Below, one piece after another: positions 19,754 to 28,239 of a stretch of 64,000 bases of DNA (positions within the stretch are counted from its first letter, which is position 1; each line of letters begins with the position of its first letter). Both the position numbers and the translations under genes were made by a program. Where the stretch lies: assembly GCF_003752365.1 (NCBI RefSeq), contig NZ_RJUO01000001.1, positions 620,001-684,000 on the forward strand, read 5' to 3'. The notes below the pieces were generated by a model that searched no databases, was not told where the DNA came from, and worked only from the letters and a program-made list of their open reading frames with translations. The DNA is from Frondihabitans sp. PhB188. GTDB lineage: Bacteria; Actinomycetota; Actinomycetes; Actinomycetales; Microbacteriaceae.

Positions 19754-21610
19754 ATGCCCCTAGCGATCGAAGACTACGCACTGATCGGCGACTGCCACAC
19801 GGCCGCCCTCGTCGGCCGGAACGGCAGCATCGACTGGCTCTGCCTGCCGCGCTTCGACTCCCCCTCCCTGTTCGCCGGCCTCCTCGGCGACGACGACAGC
19901 GGTCGCTGGCTGCTCGCGCCGGCCGACCCGACCGCGACCGCCACCCGACGCTACGTCGACGACACGTTCGTGCTCGTCACCCGCTGGTCGACGCCGACCG
20001 GCGAGGTCGAGGTCACCGACCTCATGCCGTACGGCGACCGCCGAGCCGACCTGGTGCGCCGCGTGCGGGGCCTCTCGGGCACCGTCACGATGACCGAAGA
20101 CCTCCGCATCCGCTTCGGCTACACGACGGCGATCCCGTGGATCCGGCAGCTCGACGACGACACCCCGCCCGACGACCCGTCCATGCCGCACGAGGCCGAG
20201 GCCGCCGGCCGAGGCACGCTCGTCGCCGTCGCCGGGCCCGACGCGGTCGTCGTCCGCGGGCCGAGGCTCACGGCCAGCGACCACGCCCACCGCGCCGCCT
20301 TCGACGTGACGGCCGGCGACACCGTCGACCTCGTGATGACCTGGTACCCGTCGTACCGCGAGCCGCCGGCGCCGATCGACGTGTCGGCCAGCATCGACAC
20401 GACGATCGACTGGTGGCGCGACTGGGCGTCGCACTCCGAGGCGCCCGAGGCGTACGGCGAGGCGGTCCGTCGCTCGCTCCTGATCCTGCGCGCCCTGACC
20501 CACGAAGACACCAGCGGCATCGTGGCCGCGGCCACGACGAGCCTCCCCGAGCAGTTCGGCGGCGGCCGCAACTGGGACTACCGCTACGTCTGGCTCCGCG
20601 ACGCCTCGATGACGCTGCAGGCGCTGTTCTCGCACGGCTACGCCGACGAGGCGATGGGCTGGCGCGGCTGGCTGCTCCGCGCCATCGCGGGCGATCCCGA
20701 CGACGTCCAGATCATGTACGGCCTCGGCGGCGAGCGGTACCTCGCCGAGACCACCCTCGACGAGCTGCCCGGCTACCAGGGCGCCTCGCCCGTCCGCATC
20801 GGCAACGGCGCCTACACGCAGTATCAGGGTGACGTGTTCGGCGAGGTGATGGTCGCACTCCACGAGGCCCGCCAGCTCGGCAGCGAGGAGACCTACGACT
20901 CGTGGGCGCTCCAGCGCGCGCTGATCCAGCACGTCGAGGAGAACTGGTCGAAGCCCGACAACGGCATCTGGGAGATTCGAGGGCCCGAGCAGCACTTCAC
21001 TCACTCGCGCGTCATGCTCTGGGCCGCCATCGACCGGGCCGTCCGAGGCGCGCAGGAGTTTCACCTCGACGGTCCCGTCGAGCGGTGGCTCGCCCTGCGC
21101 GAGAAGATCCGCGACGAGATCGAGACCAACGGCTACGACGCGGAGCGCGGGTGCTACGTGCAGTACTACGGGTCGCACGAGGTCGACGCCTCCCTGCTGC
21201 AGCTGTCGCAGGTGGGCTACGTCGATGCGCACGATCCGCGCATGCTCGGCACCGTGAAGGCGATCGAGCACGACCTCCTGCACGACGGCCTGCTGCTGCG
21301 CTACCGCACGCAGTCGGGTGTCGACGGGCTGTCCGGCACCGAGAACCCGTTCCTCGCCTGCTCGTTCTGGCTCGTCGAGCAGTACGCCCGCAGCGGCCGG
21401 CTCGACGACGCGACCGCGCTGATGGACCGCCTCGTCGGGTTCCGCAACGACGTCGGGATGCTCTCCGAAGAGATCGAGGTCGCGACGGGGCGCCACGTCG
21501 GCAACACCCCGCAGGCGCTGTCGCACCTGGCGCTGGTGCGCGCGGCCGACGCCATCCAGACGGCGATCGAGCATTCGCGCGGCGGCGAGGCGCGGCGGGC
21601 GCGGGCCTAG
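19754..21610 (+). CDS. Glycoside hydrolase family 15 protein (glucoamylase/trehalase type)
   Basis: A 618-residue intracellular enzyme with no signal peptide. It opens MPLAIEDYALIGDCHTAALVG and GSIDWLCLPRFDSPSLFAGLL, the N-terminal beta-domain signature, followed by an (alpha/alpha)6 catalytic domain with FGGGRNWDYRYVWLRDASMTL and later SGTENPFLACSFWLVE, where catalytic acids lie. Mycobacterial relatives act as trehalases, others as glucoamylases, so the substrate is uncertain. The ATG at 19754 gives the usual N-terminus. A bidirectional hairpin follows the gene. Confidence 0.88.
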   Translation: MPLAIEDYALIGDCHTAALVGRNGSIDWLCLPRFDSPSLFAGLLGDDDSGRWLLAPADPTATATRRYVDDTFVLVTRWSTPTGEVEVTDLMPYGDRRADLVRRVRGLSGTVTMTEDLRIRFGYTTAIPWIRQLDDDTPPDDPSMPHEAEAAGRGTLVAVAGPDAVVVRGPRLTASDHAHRAAFDVTAGDTVDLVMTWYPSYREPPAPIDVSASIDTTIDWWRDWASHSEAPEAYGEAVRRSLLILRALTHEDTSGIVAAATTSLPEQFGGGRNWDYRYVWLRDASMTLQALFSHGYADEAMGWRGWLLRAIAGDPDDVQIMYGLGGERYLAETTLDELPGYQGASPVRIGNGAYTQYQGDVFGEVMVALHEARQLGSEETYDSWALQRALIQHVEENWSKPDNGIWEIRGPEQHFTHSRVMLWAAIDRAVRGAQEFHLDGPVERWLALREKIRDEIETNGYDAERGCYVQYYGSHEVDASLLQLSQVGYVDAHDPRMLGTVKAIEHDLLHDGLLLRYRTQSGVDGLSGTENPFLACSFWLVEQYARSGRLDDATALMDRLVGFRNDVGMLSEEIEVATGRHVGNTPQALSHLALVRAADAIQTAIEHSRGGEARRARA

Positions 21611-21748
21611 CCCGGCTGCCGCCGACCCTGGCGGCCGGACACCCCGGATCGGCCGATACGCCGCACCGCGGACAGGCATCCGGGCCGGACCACGGAGTCT
21701 GCGCCGAACCCGCGGGTCCGGGCCGCCCCGCCCCTGGTCCCGGCACGA

Positions 21749-21783
21749 CGAAGCCCCGCCGAACCAGGTTCGGCGGGGCTTCG
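21749..21783. terminator. Bidirectional terminator hairpin
   Basis: CGAAGCCCCGCCGAACC (21749-21765) pairs perfectly with its complement at 21767-21783. It lies between the convergent GH15 gene and zwf. Confidence 0.85.
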
Positions 21784-21794
21784 CGAGCGGGTGG

Positions 21795-23171
21795 CTACGC
21801 CTCTTTCGAGGTGGTCCAGTGGGCCGGACCAGCCGACCCGGCGGGGTACTTGTCGAGCGGAACCTCGCCCGACTCCCAGGCATCGACGACCGGCGCGACG
21901 ATCGCCCAGCACCGCTCGGCCACGTCGCCGCGGATGGAGAGGGTGGGGTCATCGTGGAAGATGCCCGAGAGCACCTCGCCGTAGGGAGTCAGCTCGGGCT
22001 TGCCCAGGTCGGTCGACAGGGTCGACTTCTCGAGGTGGAACGGGTTGCCCTGACCGTTGGTCGTGACTCCGAGCTCGATGGTCTCGGGGCTGATCTCGAT
22101 CTTGAGCGTGTCGGGCGACGACGAGCCCTGGAGCCCCTCGGGCAGCGCCGGCACCGGCTTGAAGGTGATCAGCACCTCCTTGCGGACCTTGGTCATCCCC
22201 TTGCCGGAGCGCAGGATGAACGGCACGCCGGCCCACCGACGGGTCTTGATCTCGAATTCGACCTCGGCGAGCGTCTCGGTCTCGCGGGAGTTGTCGACGC
22301 CGTCCTCGTCGGAGTACGCGGGGACGTCTTTACCCGAGATCGTGCCGGCCGCGTACTGGCCGCGACGGCTGTTGGCGACGGGGTCTCCGTCTTTCACCCA
22401 GGTGGCGCGCAGGACGCGGGCGATCTCGCTGCGGAGCTCGACGGCGTCGATCGACGACGGGGCGTCCATCGCGATGACGGCGAGCACCTGCAGGAGGTGG
22501 CTCTGGATCATGTCGACGAGAGCGCCGGCCTTGTCGTAGTACTGGGCGCGACCCTCGAGGCCGAGGACCTCGTCGTAGAAGATCTCGACCTTCTCGATGT
22601 TGTCGCTGTTCCAGACCGGCTCGAAGAGGCGGTTGGCGAAGCGCAGGCCGATCATGTTCAGCACGGTCGAGCGGCCGAGGAAGTGGTCGGTGCGGTGGAT
22701 GCGCTCCTCCGGGATCACCTTGAGGAGCTCCTCGTTCAGCTCGCGAGCACCCTGCTCGTCGCTGCCGAAGGGCTTCTCGAGGGCCAGCCGGAGGCCGTCG
22801 GGCACGTCGATCTCCTCGAGGGCCTTGATGACCTTCGTCGAGATGGCCGGCGGGAGCGCGAAGTACATGACCGGCTCGCCCTCGGAGGCCGCGAAGAGCT
22901 TCTTCAGGTGCTCGGGGTCGGTCGGGTCGCCCTGGATGTACTCGCTCGAGGCGAGGGTCTTCTTGGCGAGCTCCGAGCCGGCATCGCCGTTGAAGGCCGT
23001 CTTGACGACGTCGTCCCATTCTTCGGGGCTGCGCTCGCTGCGGCCGGTGCCGATCAGCTTCACGTCGACGCCGCGGTCGCTCTTGAGCAGGCTCGCGAGG
23101 CCGGGGAGGAGGAGGCGCTCGGTGAGGTCACCGGAAGCGCCGAGGATGATGAGGGTGCTCGTCTCCGCCAT
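21795..23171 (-). CDS. zwf: Glucose-6-phosphate dehydrogenase
   Basis: Oxidises glucose 6-phosphate to 6-phosphogluconolactone and makes NADPH. The 458 residues include the dinucleotide motif LIILGASGDLTERLLLPGL and the active-site segment RTDHFLGRSTVLNM (normally RIDHYLGKE), so Ile, Tyr and the Lys and Glu positions of the motif are changed. The C-terminal domain is typical in layout but short. This divergent class is common beside the canonical zwf in actinobacteria, so a second copy may exist elsewhere. The ATG at 23171 overlaps the stop of an 18-codon leader ORF (TGATG) and has no ribosome site of its own. Confidence 0.87.
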   Translation of the reverse strand: MAETSTLIILGASGDLTERLLLPGLASLLKSDRGVDVKLIGTGRSERSPEEWDDVVKTAFNGDAGSELAKKTLASSEYIQGDPTDPEHLKKLFAASEGEPVMYFALPPAISTKVIKALEEIDVPDGLRLALEKPFGSDEQGARELNEELLKVIPEERIHRTDHFLGRSTVLNMIGLRFANRLFEPVWNSDNIEKVEIFYDEVLGLEGRAQYYDKAGALVDMIQSHLLQVLAVIAMDAPSSIDAVELRSEIARVLRATWVKDGDPVANSRRGQYAAGTISGKDVPAYSDEDGVDNSRETETLAEVEFEIKTRRWAGVPFILRSGKGMTKVRKEVLITFKPVPALPEGLQGSSSPDTLKIEISPETIELGVTTNGQGNPFHLEKSTLSTDLGKPELTPYGEVLSGIFHDDPTLSIRGDVAERCWAIVAPVVDAWESGEVPLDKYPAGSAGPAHWTTSKEA

Positions 23172-23227
23172 CAGACGGTCTGCTCGGAGTGAGTCGCGGC
23201 GCTGGAAGGCGCAGTGCGGGTGGTCAT
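23171..23227 (-). CDS. 18-codon leader ORF coupled to zwf
   Basis: An ORF too short for standard calling. It begins at the ATG at 23227, has AAAGGAAG five bases upstream, encodes MTTRTAPSSAATHSEQTV, and stops at a TGA whose last base is the A of the zwf ATG. A TAGGTT -10 at 23246-23251 would start the message about a dozen bases before it. The peptide has no run of one amino acid that would mark an attenuator. It may simply deliver ribosomes to zwf. Confidence 0.6.
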   Translation of the reverse strand: MTTRTAPSSAATHSEQTV

Positions 23228-23436
23228 GGACTTCCTTTCGAGGTGAACCTAGCTGTGGTCCACGTGGCTCAACACACCGGACCGGCAGGCATTCCCATGA
23301 GGTTCGAGGATGCGAGAGAAGGGGCACGGGCGCGAGTGGCCACGATGCCACCATCAACCGTACTGCTCTGCGGCGACTCCGGTACGCACCTGACCAGCCC
23401 TGTGGAAACCCCTCTCCCGCCGCCTGGCGAATGACC

Positions 23437-23460
23437 TACACTGTTCGAACACACGTTCGA
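23437..23460 (+). promoter_or_regulatory. LexA (SOS) box and -10 before dnaE2
   Basis: TCGAACACACGTTCGA (23445-23460) is a perfect actinobacterial LexA operator (TCGAAC-N4-GTTCGA). The -10 TACACT is at 23437-23442, so the operator covers the transcription start. The dnaE2 ATG follows at 23475. Confidence 0.92.
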
Positions 23461-23474
23461 ACGAGAGGGCGGCC

Positions 23475-26400
23475 ATGAGCTTCACGCACCTGCACGTCGC
23501 CTCGGCGTTCAGCGCCCACTACGGCACTGCGCAGCCGGGCCACCTCGCCGCTCAGGCCGCCTCGAACGGCGCCGACGCAGCGGCGATCACCGACCGCGAC
23601 GGCCTCTACGGAGCGATCCGCCACGTCGGCGCGTGCCGCGCGCTCGGCATCGACCCCATCGTCGGCGTCGAGCTGGGCGTATCGACCCCCTCCCCCGACG
23701 ACCACGACAGCCCAGGGCGGCATCCCGCAGGGCAGCGCCCCGCAGGGCAGCATCCCGCAGGACCTCCTAGCGGTTCCCCGCCCATCGCCGCCGACGCCGA
23801 CCGCGTCGTGTTCCTCGCCCACGGCGGCGGCGCCGTCGGGGTCGGCCCGGGCGCCGGCTGGGCCTCCCTCTGCCGCCTCATCAGCGCGGCTCACGGCCGC
23901 GCCACACGCAAGGTCAACGGCAGCGCGAACAGCGTGGCGACGATCCCCCGCGCCCGGGTCCGCGCTTTCCTGATGGGCGACGACGGCCCCACCGGCACGG
24001 TGCTGCTCGGCCCCGACTCCGACGTCGGACGAGCTGTGGCGCACGGCGCGCACGGCCGGGCGGCCGCACTGCTCGAGGCCTGGAAGGCGGAGGTGCCCGG
24101 CGGCGTCGCCATCGAGGTCGTCTGCCACCTCACCGAGCCGGGCGAGAGCCGCAGCCTGCGCCACGCCGCGCGGATGCTCGAGCTCGCCGACGCCGGGCGA
24201 GTTCCTGCGGTGCTCACCAATGCCGTGCGCTACCGCGAGCCCGACGAGGCCCTGACCGCCGACGTGCTCGACGCCGCCGGGCACCTCGCGGCACTCGGCA
24301 GCTTCGAGCCGCAGCCCAACGCCCAGGCCTTCCTCAAGACCCCCGACGCGATGCGCGCGCTCGCCCGGATGATCGCCGACGCGTCGTCGCTCGATCGCCG
24401 CGCGGCCGAGGAGATGCTCGCCGCCACCGAGGAGCTCGCCGACCGGTGCCGACTCGACCCCGACGTCGACCTCGGCTGGCGTCGCGCGAAGGTGCCCGAG
24501 CTGTCGGCGATCGGCGTCGAGGGCGACCCCGACCAGGTGCTGTGGCGGCGGGCCGAGGCCGGGGTGACCGAGCGCTTCGGCGACGCGTCGATGGCCAAGC
24601 GCGAGCAGATCGAGCGGCGCATGCGCGACGAGCTCGAGACGATCACCTCGTTCGGCTTCGCCGGGTACTTCCTGACCGTCGCCGACGTCTCGGCGATGAT
24701 GCGCGACATGCGGGTGCGGAACGCCGCGCGCGGCTCGGGCGCCGGCAGCCTCGTCACCTACCTGCTCCGGATCTCGAACGTCGATCCGCTCGAGCACGAC
24801 CTGCTGTTCGAGAGGTTCCTCGGCAACAAGCGCGAGACGCTGCCCGACATCGACATCGACGTCGAGTCGGCCCGGAGGCACGAGGTGTACCGGGCGATCT
24901 TCGACCGCTACGGCAGCAACCGCGTCACGCTGATGTCGATGCAGTCGACCTACCGGGGGCGCGGCGCCGTCCGCGACGCCGGGCTGGCGCTGGGACTCGA
25001 CGAAGACCAGATCGATCTCGTCGCGAACAACGTCTGGCGCTCGAACGCCCGCGACATGCGCAAGGCTCTCACGGAGAAACCCGAGCTCCGCCAGATCGCC
25101 GACCTCGTCAAGACCAACGCCCAGATCGACCTGCTGGTCGACCTCACCGAGCGGCTCGACCGACTCCCCCGCCACATCTCGATGCACCCGTGCGGGGTGA
25201 TCCTGGGCAATTCCGACCTGCTCAGCATGACTCCGGTGCAGCCGAGCGGCATGGGCCTGCCGATGAGCCAGTTCGACAAGCACGACATGAATGACGCCGG
25301 CCTGCTCAAGCTCGACGTGCTCGGCGTGCGCATGCAGTCGTCGATGGCCTTCGCCCTCGGCGAGATCGAGCGGCTGAACGGGCCGCGCACTGCCCTCGCC
25401 GGCGCCCTGCCGATCGACGCGCCCTATGTGAACCGCCAGGGGCGGATCGAGCTCGACGCGATCCCCCACGACGACGAGCCGACGTACGAGGCGATCCGCA
25501 CCACGCACACGCTCGGCATGTTCCAGATCGAGAGCCCGGGCCAGCGCGAGTTGATCGGCAAGATGCAGCCCGACCAGTACGAAGACCTCATCGCCGACAT
25601 CTCGCTGTTCCGCCCCGGCCCGATGAAGGGCAACATGGTCGCGCCCTACCTCGACACCAAGCACGGGTTCCAGAAGCCCGACTACATCCATCCGACCTTC
25701 GCGCCCTTCCTTCAGGACAGCTACGGGGTCGTGATCTACCACGAGCACGTGCTGCGGATCCTCAACGCGACCATGGGCATCTCGCTCGCCGAGGCCGACG
25801 AGATGCGCCGGCAGATGGAGAAGCGTGCCGACCTCGAGGGCGAGTTCCGCAGCAAGACCGCCGCGAACGTCGATGAGCACGGCAGACGGCGCTACACCGA
25901 CAAGGAGATCGACCGGATCTGGGGCGTGCTGAAGGGCTTCGGGTCGTTCGGGTTCTGCAAGGCGCACGGTGCGGCGTTCGCCCTGCCGACCTACCAGACG
26001 GCGTGGCTGAAGACGCACTACCCGGCGGAGTTCCTGGCAGGCATCCTCACCCACGATCCCGGCATGTACCCGAAGCGGCTGCTGCTCGCCGAGGCGAAGC
26101 GGATGGGCGTGCCGGTCCTGCCGCTCGACGTCAACGCGTCGAGCGAGGTCTACCACGTCGAGCGGCTGCGCCCCCCGCGGACGCCCGTCGCGCGCACCTA
26201 CGCCGGCGACCTCGGCATCCGCCTCTCGCTCCTCGACGTGCAGGGCATCACCGAGCACGAGACCACCCGGATCCTCGAGAACCGCCCGTTCACGTCGATC
26301 GCCGACTTCTACCAGCGGGCCACGCCTTCGCGGCGGCTCTTCGAGCGGCTCGGCCAGGTCGGCGCACTCGACTCGCTGGGAGGCGACGGGCGCAACCGGG

Positions 26401-26972
26401 GCGATGTGATGGCGCGCATCCGGCAGCTGACGAGCCGGGCATCGCGTCCGAAGCCCGCCGACACGATCAACCAGCTCGACTTCGATGTCGACGACTCGGC
26501 CTCGGTTCCCACGGGCAGCCCCGAGATGCCGGCGCACGAGCGGATTAGCCGCGAGCTCGACATCCTGTCGATGGAGGTCACCGAGCACGTCATCGAGAGC
26601 TACCGGCCCATGCTCGACGACCTCGGGGTGATCCGCGCGGCCGACCTCATCGACAACTGGAACGGCACCACCGTCCTCGTCGCCGGCATCCGCATCGCCA
26701 CGCAGACGCCGCCGATGCGCAGCGGCAAGCGGGTCGTGTTCATCAGCCTCGACGACGGCTCGGGGTGCTCCGACTCCACCTTCTTCGAGGAGGCCCAGAA
26801 TCGCGCCGGCTCCCTCCTGTTCGGCACGAAGCTGCTGCTGATCCAGGGGCGCACCCGCCGCACCGGCGAGCGCGGCATCTCTCTCGAGGCCGACAACGCG
26901 TGGGATCTCAAGGCGCTGTGGCGCGACTGGCAGGCGACCCGCGCGGCCGCCGGCCGCGACGTCCTCACCTGA
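23475..26972 (+). CDS. dnaE2: Error-prone DNA polymerase III alpha subunit DnaE2 (ImuC)
   Basis: Translesion replicative-type polymerase of the mutasome, normally acting with ImuA'/ImuB and the beta clamp. The 1165 residues hold an N-terminal PHP domain (FTHLHVASAFSAHYG), the C-family palm with PDIDIDVES (two catalytic Asp) and GSGAGSLVTYLLRI, then a helix-hairpin-helix region and a C-terminal OB fold (TTVLVAGIRIATQTPPM). The length is typical of DnaE2. A perfect LexA box precedes it. Around residues 80-95 the PHP domain carries an insertion of three near-identical five-residue units. imuA and imuB are not adjacent. Confidence 0.95.
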   Translation: MSFTHLHVASAFSAHYGTAQPGHLAAQAASNGADAAAITDRDGLYGAIRHVGACRALGIDPIVGVELGVSTPSPDDHDSPGRHPAGQRPAGQHPAGPPSGSPPIAADADRVVFLAHGGGAVGVGPGAGWASLCRLISAAHGRATRKVNGSANSVATIPRARVRAFLMGDDGPTGTVLLGPDSDVGRAVAHGAHGRAAALLEAWKAEVPGGVAIEVVCHLTEPGESRSLRHAARMLELADAGRVPAVLTNAVRYREPDEALTADVLDAAGHLAALGSFEPQPNAQAFLKTPDAMRALARMIADASSLDRRAAEEMLAATEELADRCRLDPDVDLGWRRAKVPELSAIGVEGDPDQVLWRRAEAGVTERFGDASMAKREQIERRMRDELETITSFGFAGYFLTVADVSAMMRDMRVRNAARGSGAGSLVTYLLRISNVDPLEHDLLFERFLGNKRETLPDIDIDVESARRHEVYRAIFDRYGSNRVTLMSMQSTYRGRGAVRDAGLALGLDEDQIDLVANNVWRSNARDMRKALTEKPELRQIADLVKTNAQIDLLVDLTERLDRLPRHISMHPCGVILGNSDLLSMTPVQPSGMGLPMSQFDKHDMNDAGLLKLDVLGVRMQSSMAFALGEIERLNGPRTALAGALPIDAPYVNRQGRIELDAIPHDDEPTYEAIRTTHTLGMFQIESPGQRELIGKMQPDQYEDLIADISLFRPGPMKGNMVAPYLDTKHGFQKPDYIHPTFAPFLQDSYGVVIYHEHVLRILNATMGISLAEADEMRRQMEKRADLEGEFRSKTAANVDEHGRRRYTDKEIDRIWGVLKGFGSFGFCKAHGAAFALPTYQTAWLKTHYPAEFLAGILTHDPGMYPKRLLLAEAKRMGVPVLPLDVNASSEVYHVERLRPPRTPVARTYAGDLGIRLSLLDVQGITEHETTRILENRPFTSIADFYQRATPSRRLFERLGQVGALDSLGGDGRNRGDVMARIRQLTSRASRPKPADTINQLDFDVDDSASVPTGSPEMPAHERISRELDILSMEVTEHVIESYRPMLDDLGVIRAADLIDNWNGTTVLVAGIRIATQTPPMRSGKRVVFISLDDGSGCSDSTFFEEAQNRAGSLLFGTKLLLIQGRTRRTGERGISLEADNAWDLKALWRDWQATRAAAGRDVLT
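23713..23757 (+). repeat. Three in-frame 15-bp repeats inside dnaE2
   Basis: Units at 23713-23727, 23728-23742 and 23743-23757 follow CAGGGC(A/G)GC(A/G)(C/T)CCCG. They encode repeated (H/R)PAGQ units in the PHP domain. The number of copies may vary between strains. Confidence 0.8.
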
Positions 26973-27010
26973 GCCGACTCCCTGGCGTCCGTGTCGCCCT
27001 GTCGATCACG

Positions 27011-27055
27011 TCGTTCGTGTCGACCACGTCGTTCGTGTCGTTCGCGTCGTTCGTG
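27011..27055. repeat. Short repeats in the dnaE2-GST gap
   Basis: TCGTTCGTG occurs at 27011-27019, 27029-27037 and 27047-27055, with the variant TCGTTCGCG at 27038-27046. Right after it GTCCTT-ATCG-AAGGAC forms a small hairpin at about 27058-27073, and CACAAGGAGAA is present twice near 27085-27130. I see no gene in this 229-base gap (26973-27201). It may hold the dnaE2 terminator or the remains of a repeat element. Confidence 0.6.
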
Positions 27056-27188
27056 CAGTCCTTATCGAAGGACGCCCTGCCCGCTCACAAGGAGAACCAC
27101 GCCGCCGCGCACGCCCCACAAGGAGAATCCTCGCCGCACGCCCGCCCCGCAAGGACGCCTACCCCGCAGATCCTTCCGAAGCCACGCG

Positions 27189-27194
27189 TAGGGT
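27189..27194 (+). promoter_or_regulatory. -10 element (TAGGGT) of the GST-dksA pair
   Basis: TAGGGT is seven bases before the ATG at 27202, with no ribosome-binding sequence: the leaderless layout. The in-frame ATG at 27193 would lie inside the -10, which argues against that start. Confidence 0.6.
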
Positions 27195-27201
27195 GAGCCG
27201 C

Positions 27202-28239
27202 ATGAGCGACAGCAGCACGGCCAGCACCGACGAACCCGGCACCTACGTCACCCCGGGCCAGGAGTACACCCGCGACACCAACTACATCGAGGACCGCATC
27301 ACGAAGGACGCCGTCGACGGCTGGCCGGTCGAGGCCGGCCGCTATCGCCTCGTCGCCGCCCGGGCCTGCCCGTGGGCGAACCGCTCCGTCATCTCGAGGA
27401 GGCTGCTCGGCCTGGAGGACGCGATCTCGCTCGGCCTCCCCGGCCCGACGCATGACGCCCGCTCCTGGACGTTCGACCTCGACCCTGACGGACGCGACCC
27501 GGTGCTCGGCATCGAGCGCCTGAAGGACGCCTTCGAGAAGCGGACGCCCGGCTACCCGCGCGGCATCACGGTGCCGGCCATCGTCGACGTTCCGACCGGC
27601 AAGGTGGTCACCAACAACTTCCCGCAGATCACGCTCGACCTCGCCACGGAGTGGACCGACTTCCAGCGCGACGGCGCACCCGACCTCTACCCCGACGGGA
27701 AGCGCGACGAGATCGACGACGTCGCCGAGGTCGTCTTCCGCGACGTCAACAACGGCGTGTACCGCGCCGGCTTCGCCGGGTCGCAGGGCAGCTACGAGCG
27801 CGCCTACACGCGGCTGTTCGACCGGCTCGACTGGCTCGAGCAGCGCCTCGAGAACCAGCGGTACCTGGTCGGCGACACGATCACCGAGGCGGACATCCGG
27901 CTGTTCACGACCCTCGCCCGGTTCGACGCGGTGTATCACGGCCACTTCAAGTGCAACCGGAACAAGCTGACCGAGATGCCGGTGCTCTGGGCCTACGCGC
28001 GCGATCTGTTCCAGACGCCCGGGTTCGGCGACACCATCGACTTCGAGCAGATCAAGAAGCATTACTACATCGTCCACAGCGACATCAATCCGACGGGGAT
28101 CGTCCCGGCCGGCCCGGATCCGCGCGGGTGGCTGCTGCCTCACGGCCGCGACGAGCTGGGCGGGCGCCCGTTCGGCGACGGGACTCCGCCTCCGCCACCA
28201 CGCCCCGGCGAAGAGGTCCCTCCGATCCTCGCCGAGTGA
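27202..28239 (+). CDS. Xi-class glutathione S-transferase family protein (YqjG/ECM4-like)
   Basis: 345 residues with the Xi-class thioredoxin-fold motif RACPWANRSVISRRL (catalytic Cys in CPWA), then VPAIVDVPTGKVVTNNFPQITL and a helical C-terminal domain with TITEADIRLFTTLARFDAVYHGHFKCN. In proteobacteria and yeast these reduce glutathionyl-hydroquinones. Actinobacteria usually make mycothiol rather than glutathione, so the thiol partner here is probably mycothiol, which is an inference. The start is the ATG at 27202, seven bases after TAGGGT. The stop overlaps the next start as GTGA. Confidence 0.85.
   Translation: MSDSSTASTDEPGTYVTPGQEYTRDTNYIEDRITKDAVDGWPVEAGRYRLVAARACPWANRSVISRRLLGLEDAISLGLPGPTHDARSWTFDLDPDGRDPVLGIERLKDAFEKRTPGYPRGITVPAIVDVPTGKVVTNNFPQITLDLATEWTDFQRDGAPDLYPDGKRDEIDDVAEVVFRDVNNGVYRAGFAGSQGSYERAYTRLFDRLDWLEQRLENQRYLVGDTITEADIRLFTTLARFDAVYHGHFKCNRNKLTEMPVLWAYARDLFQTPGFGDTIDFEQIKKHYYIVHSDINPTGIVPAGPDPRGWLLPHGRDELGGRPFGDGTPPPPPRPGEEVPPILAE

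Noticed and set aside
23436-26588. A 1050-codon open frame antisense to dnaE2
   Set aside because: Its protein is a biased His/Arg/Val/Glu mixture with no domain, a shadow of G/C third-position bias in dnaE2.
27011-27055. Short repeats as a CRISPR array
   Set aside because: Units are only nine bases, spacers are absent or irregular, and no cas genes are present.
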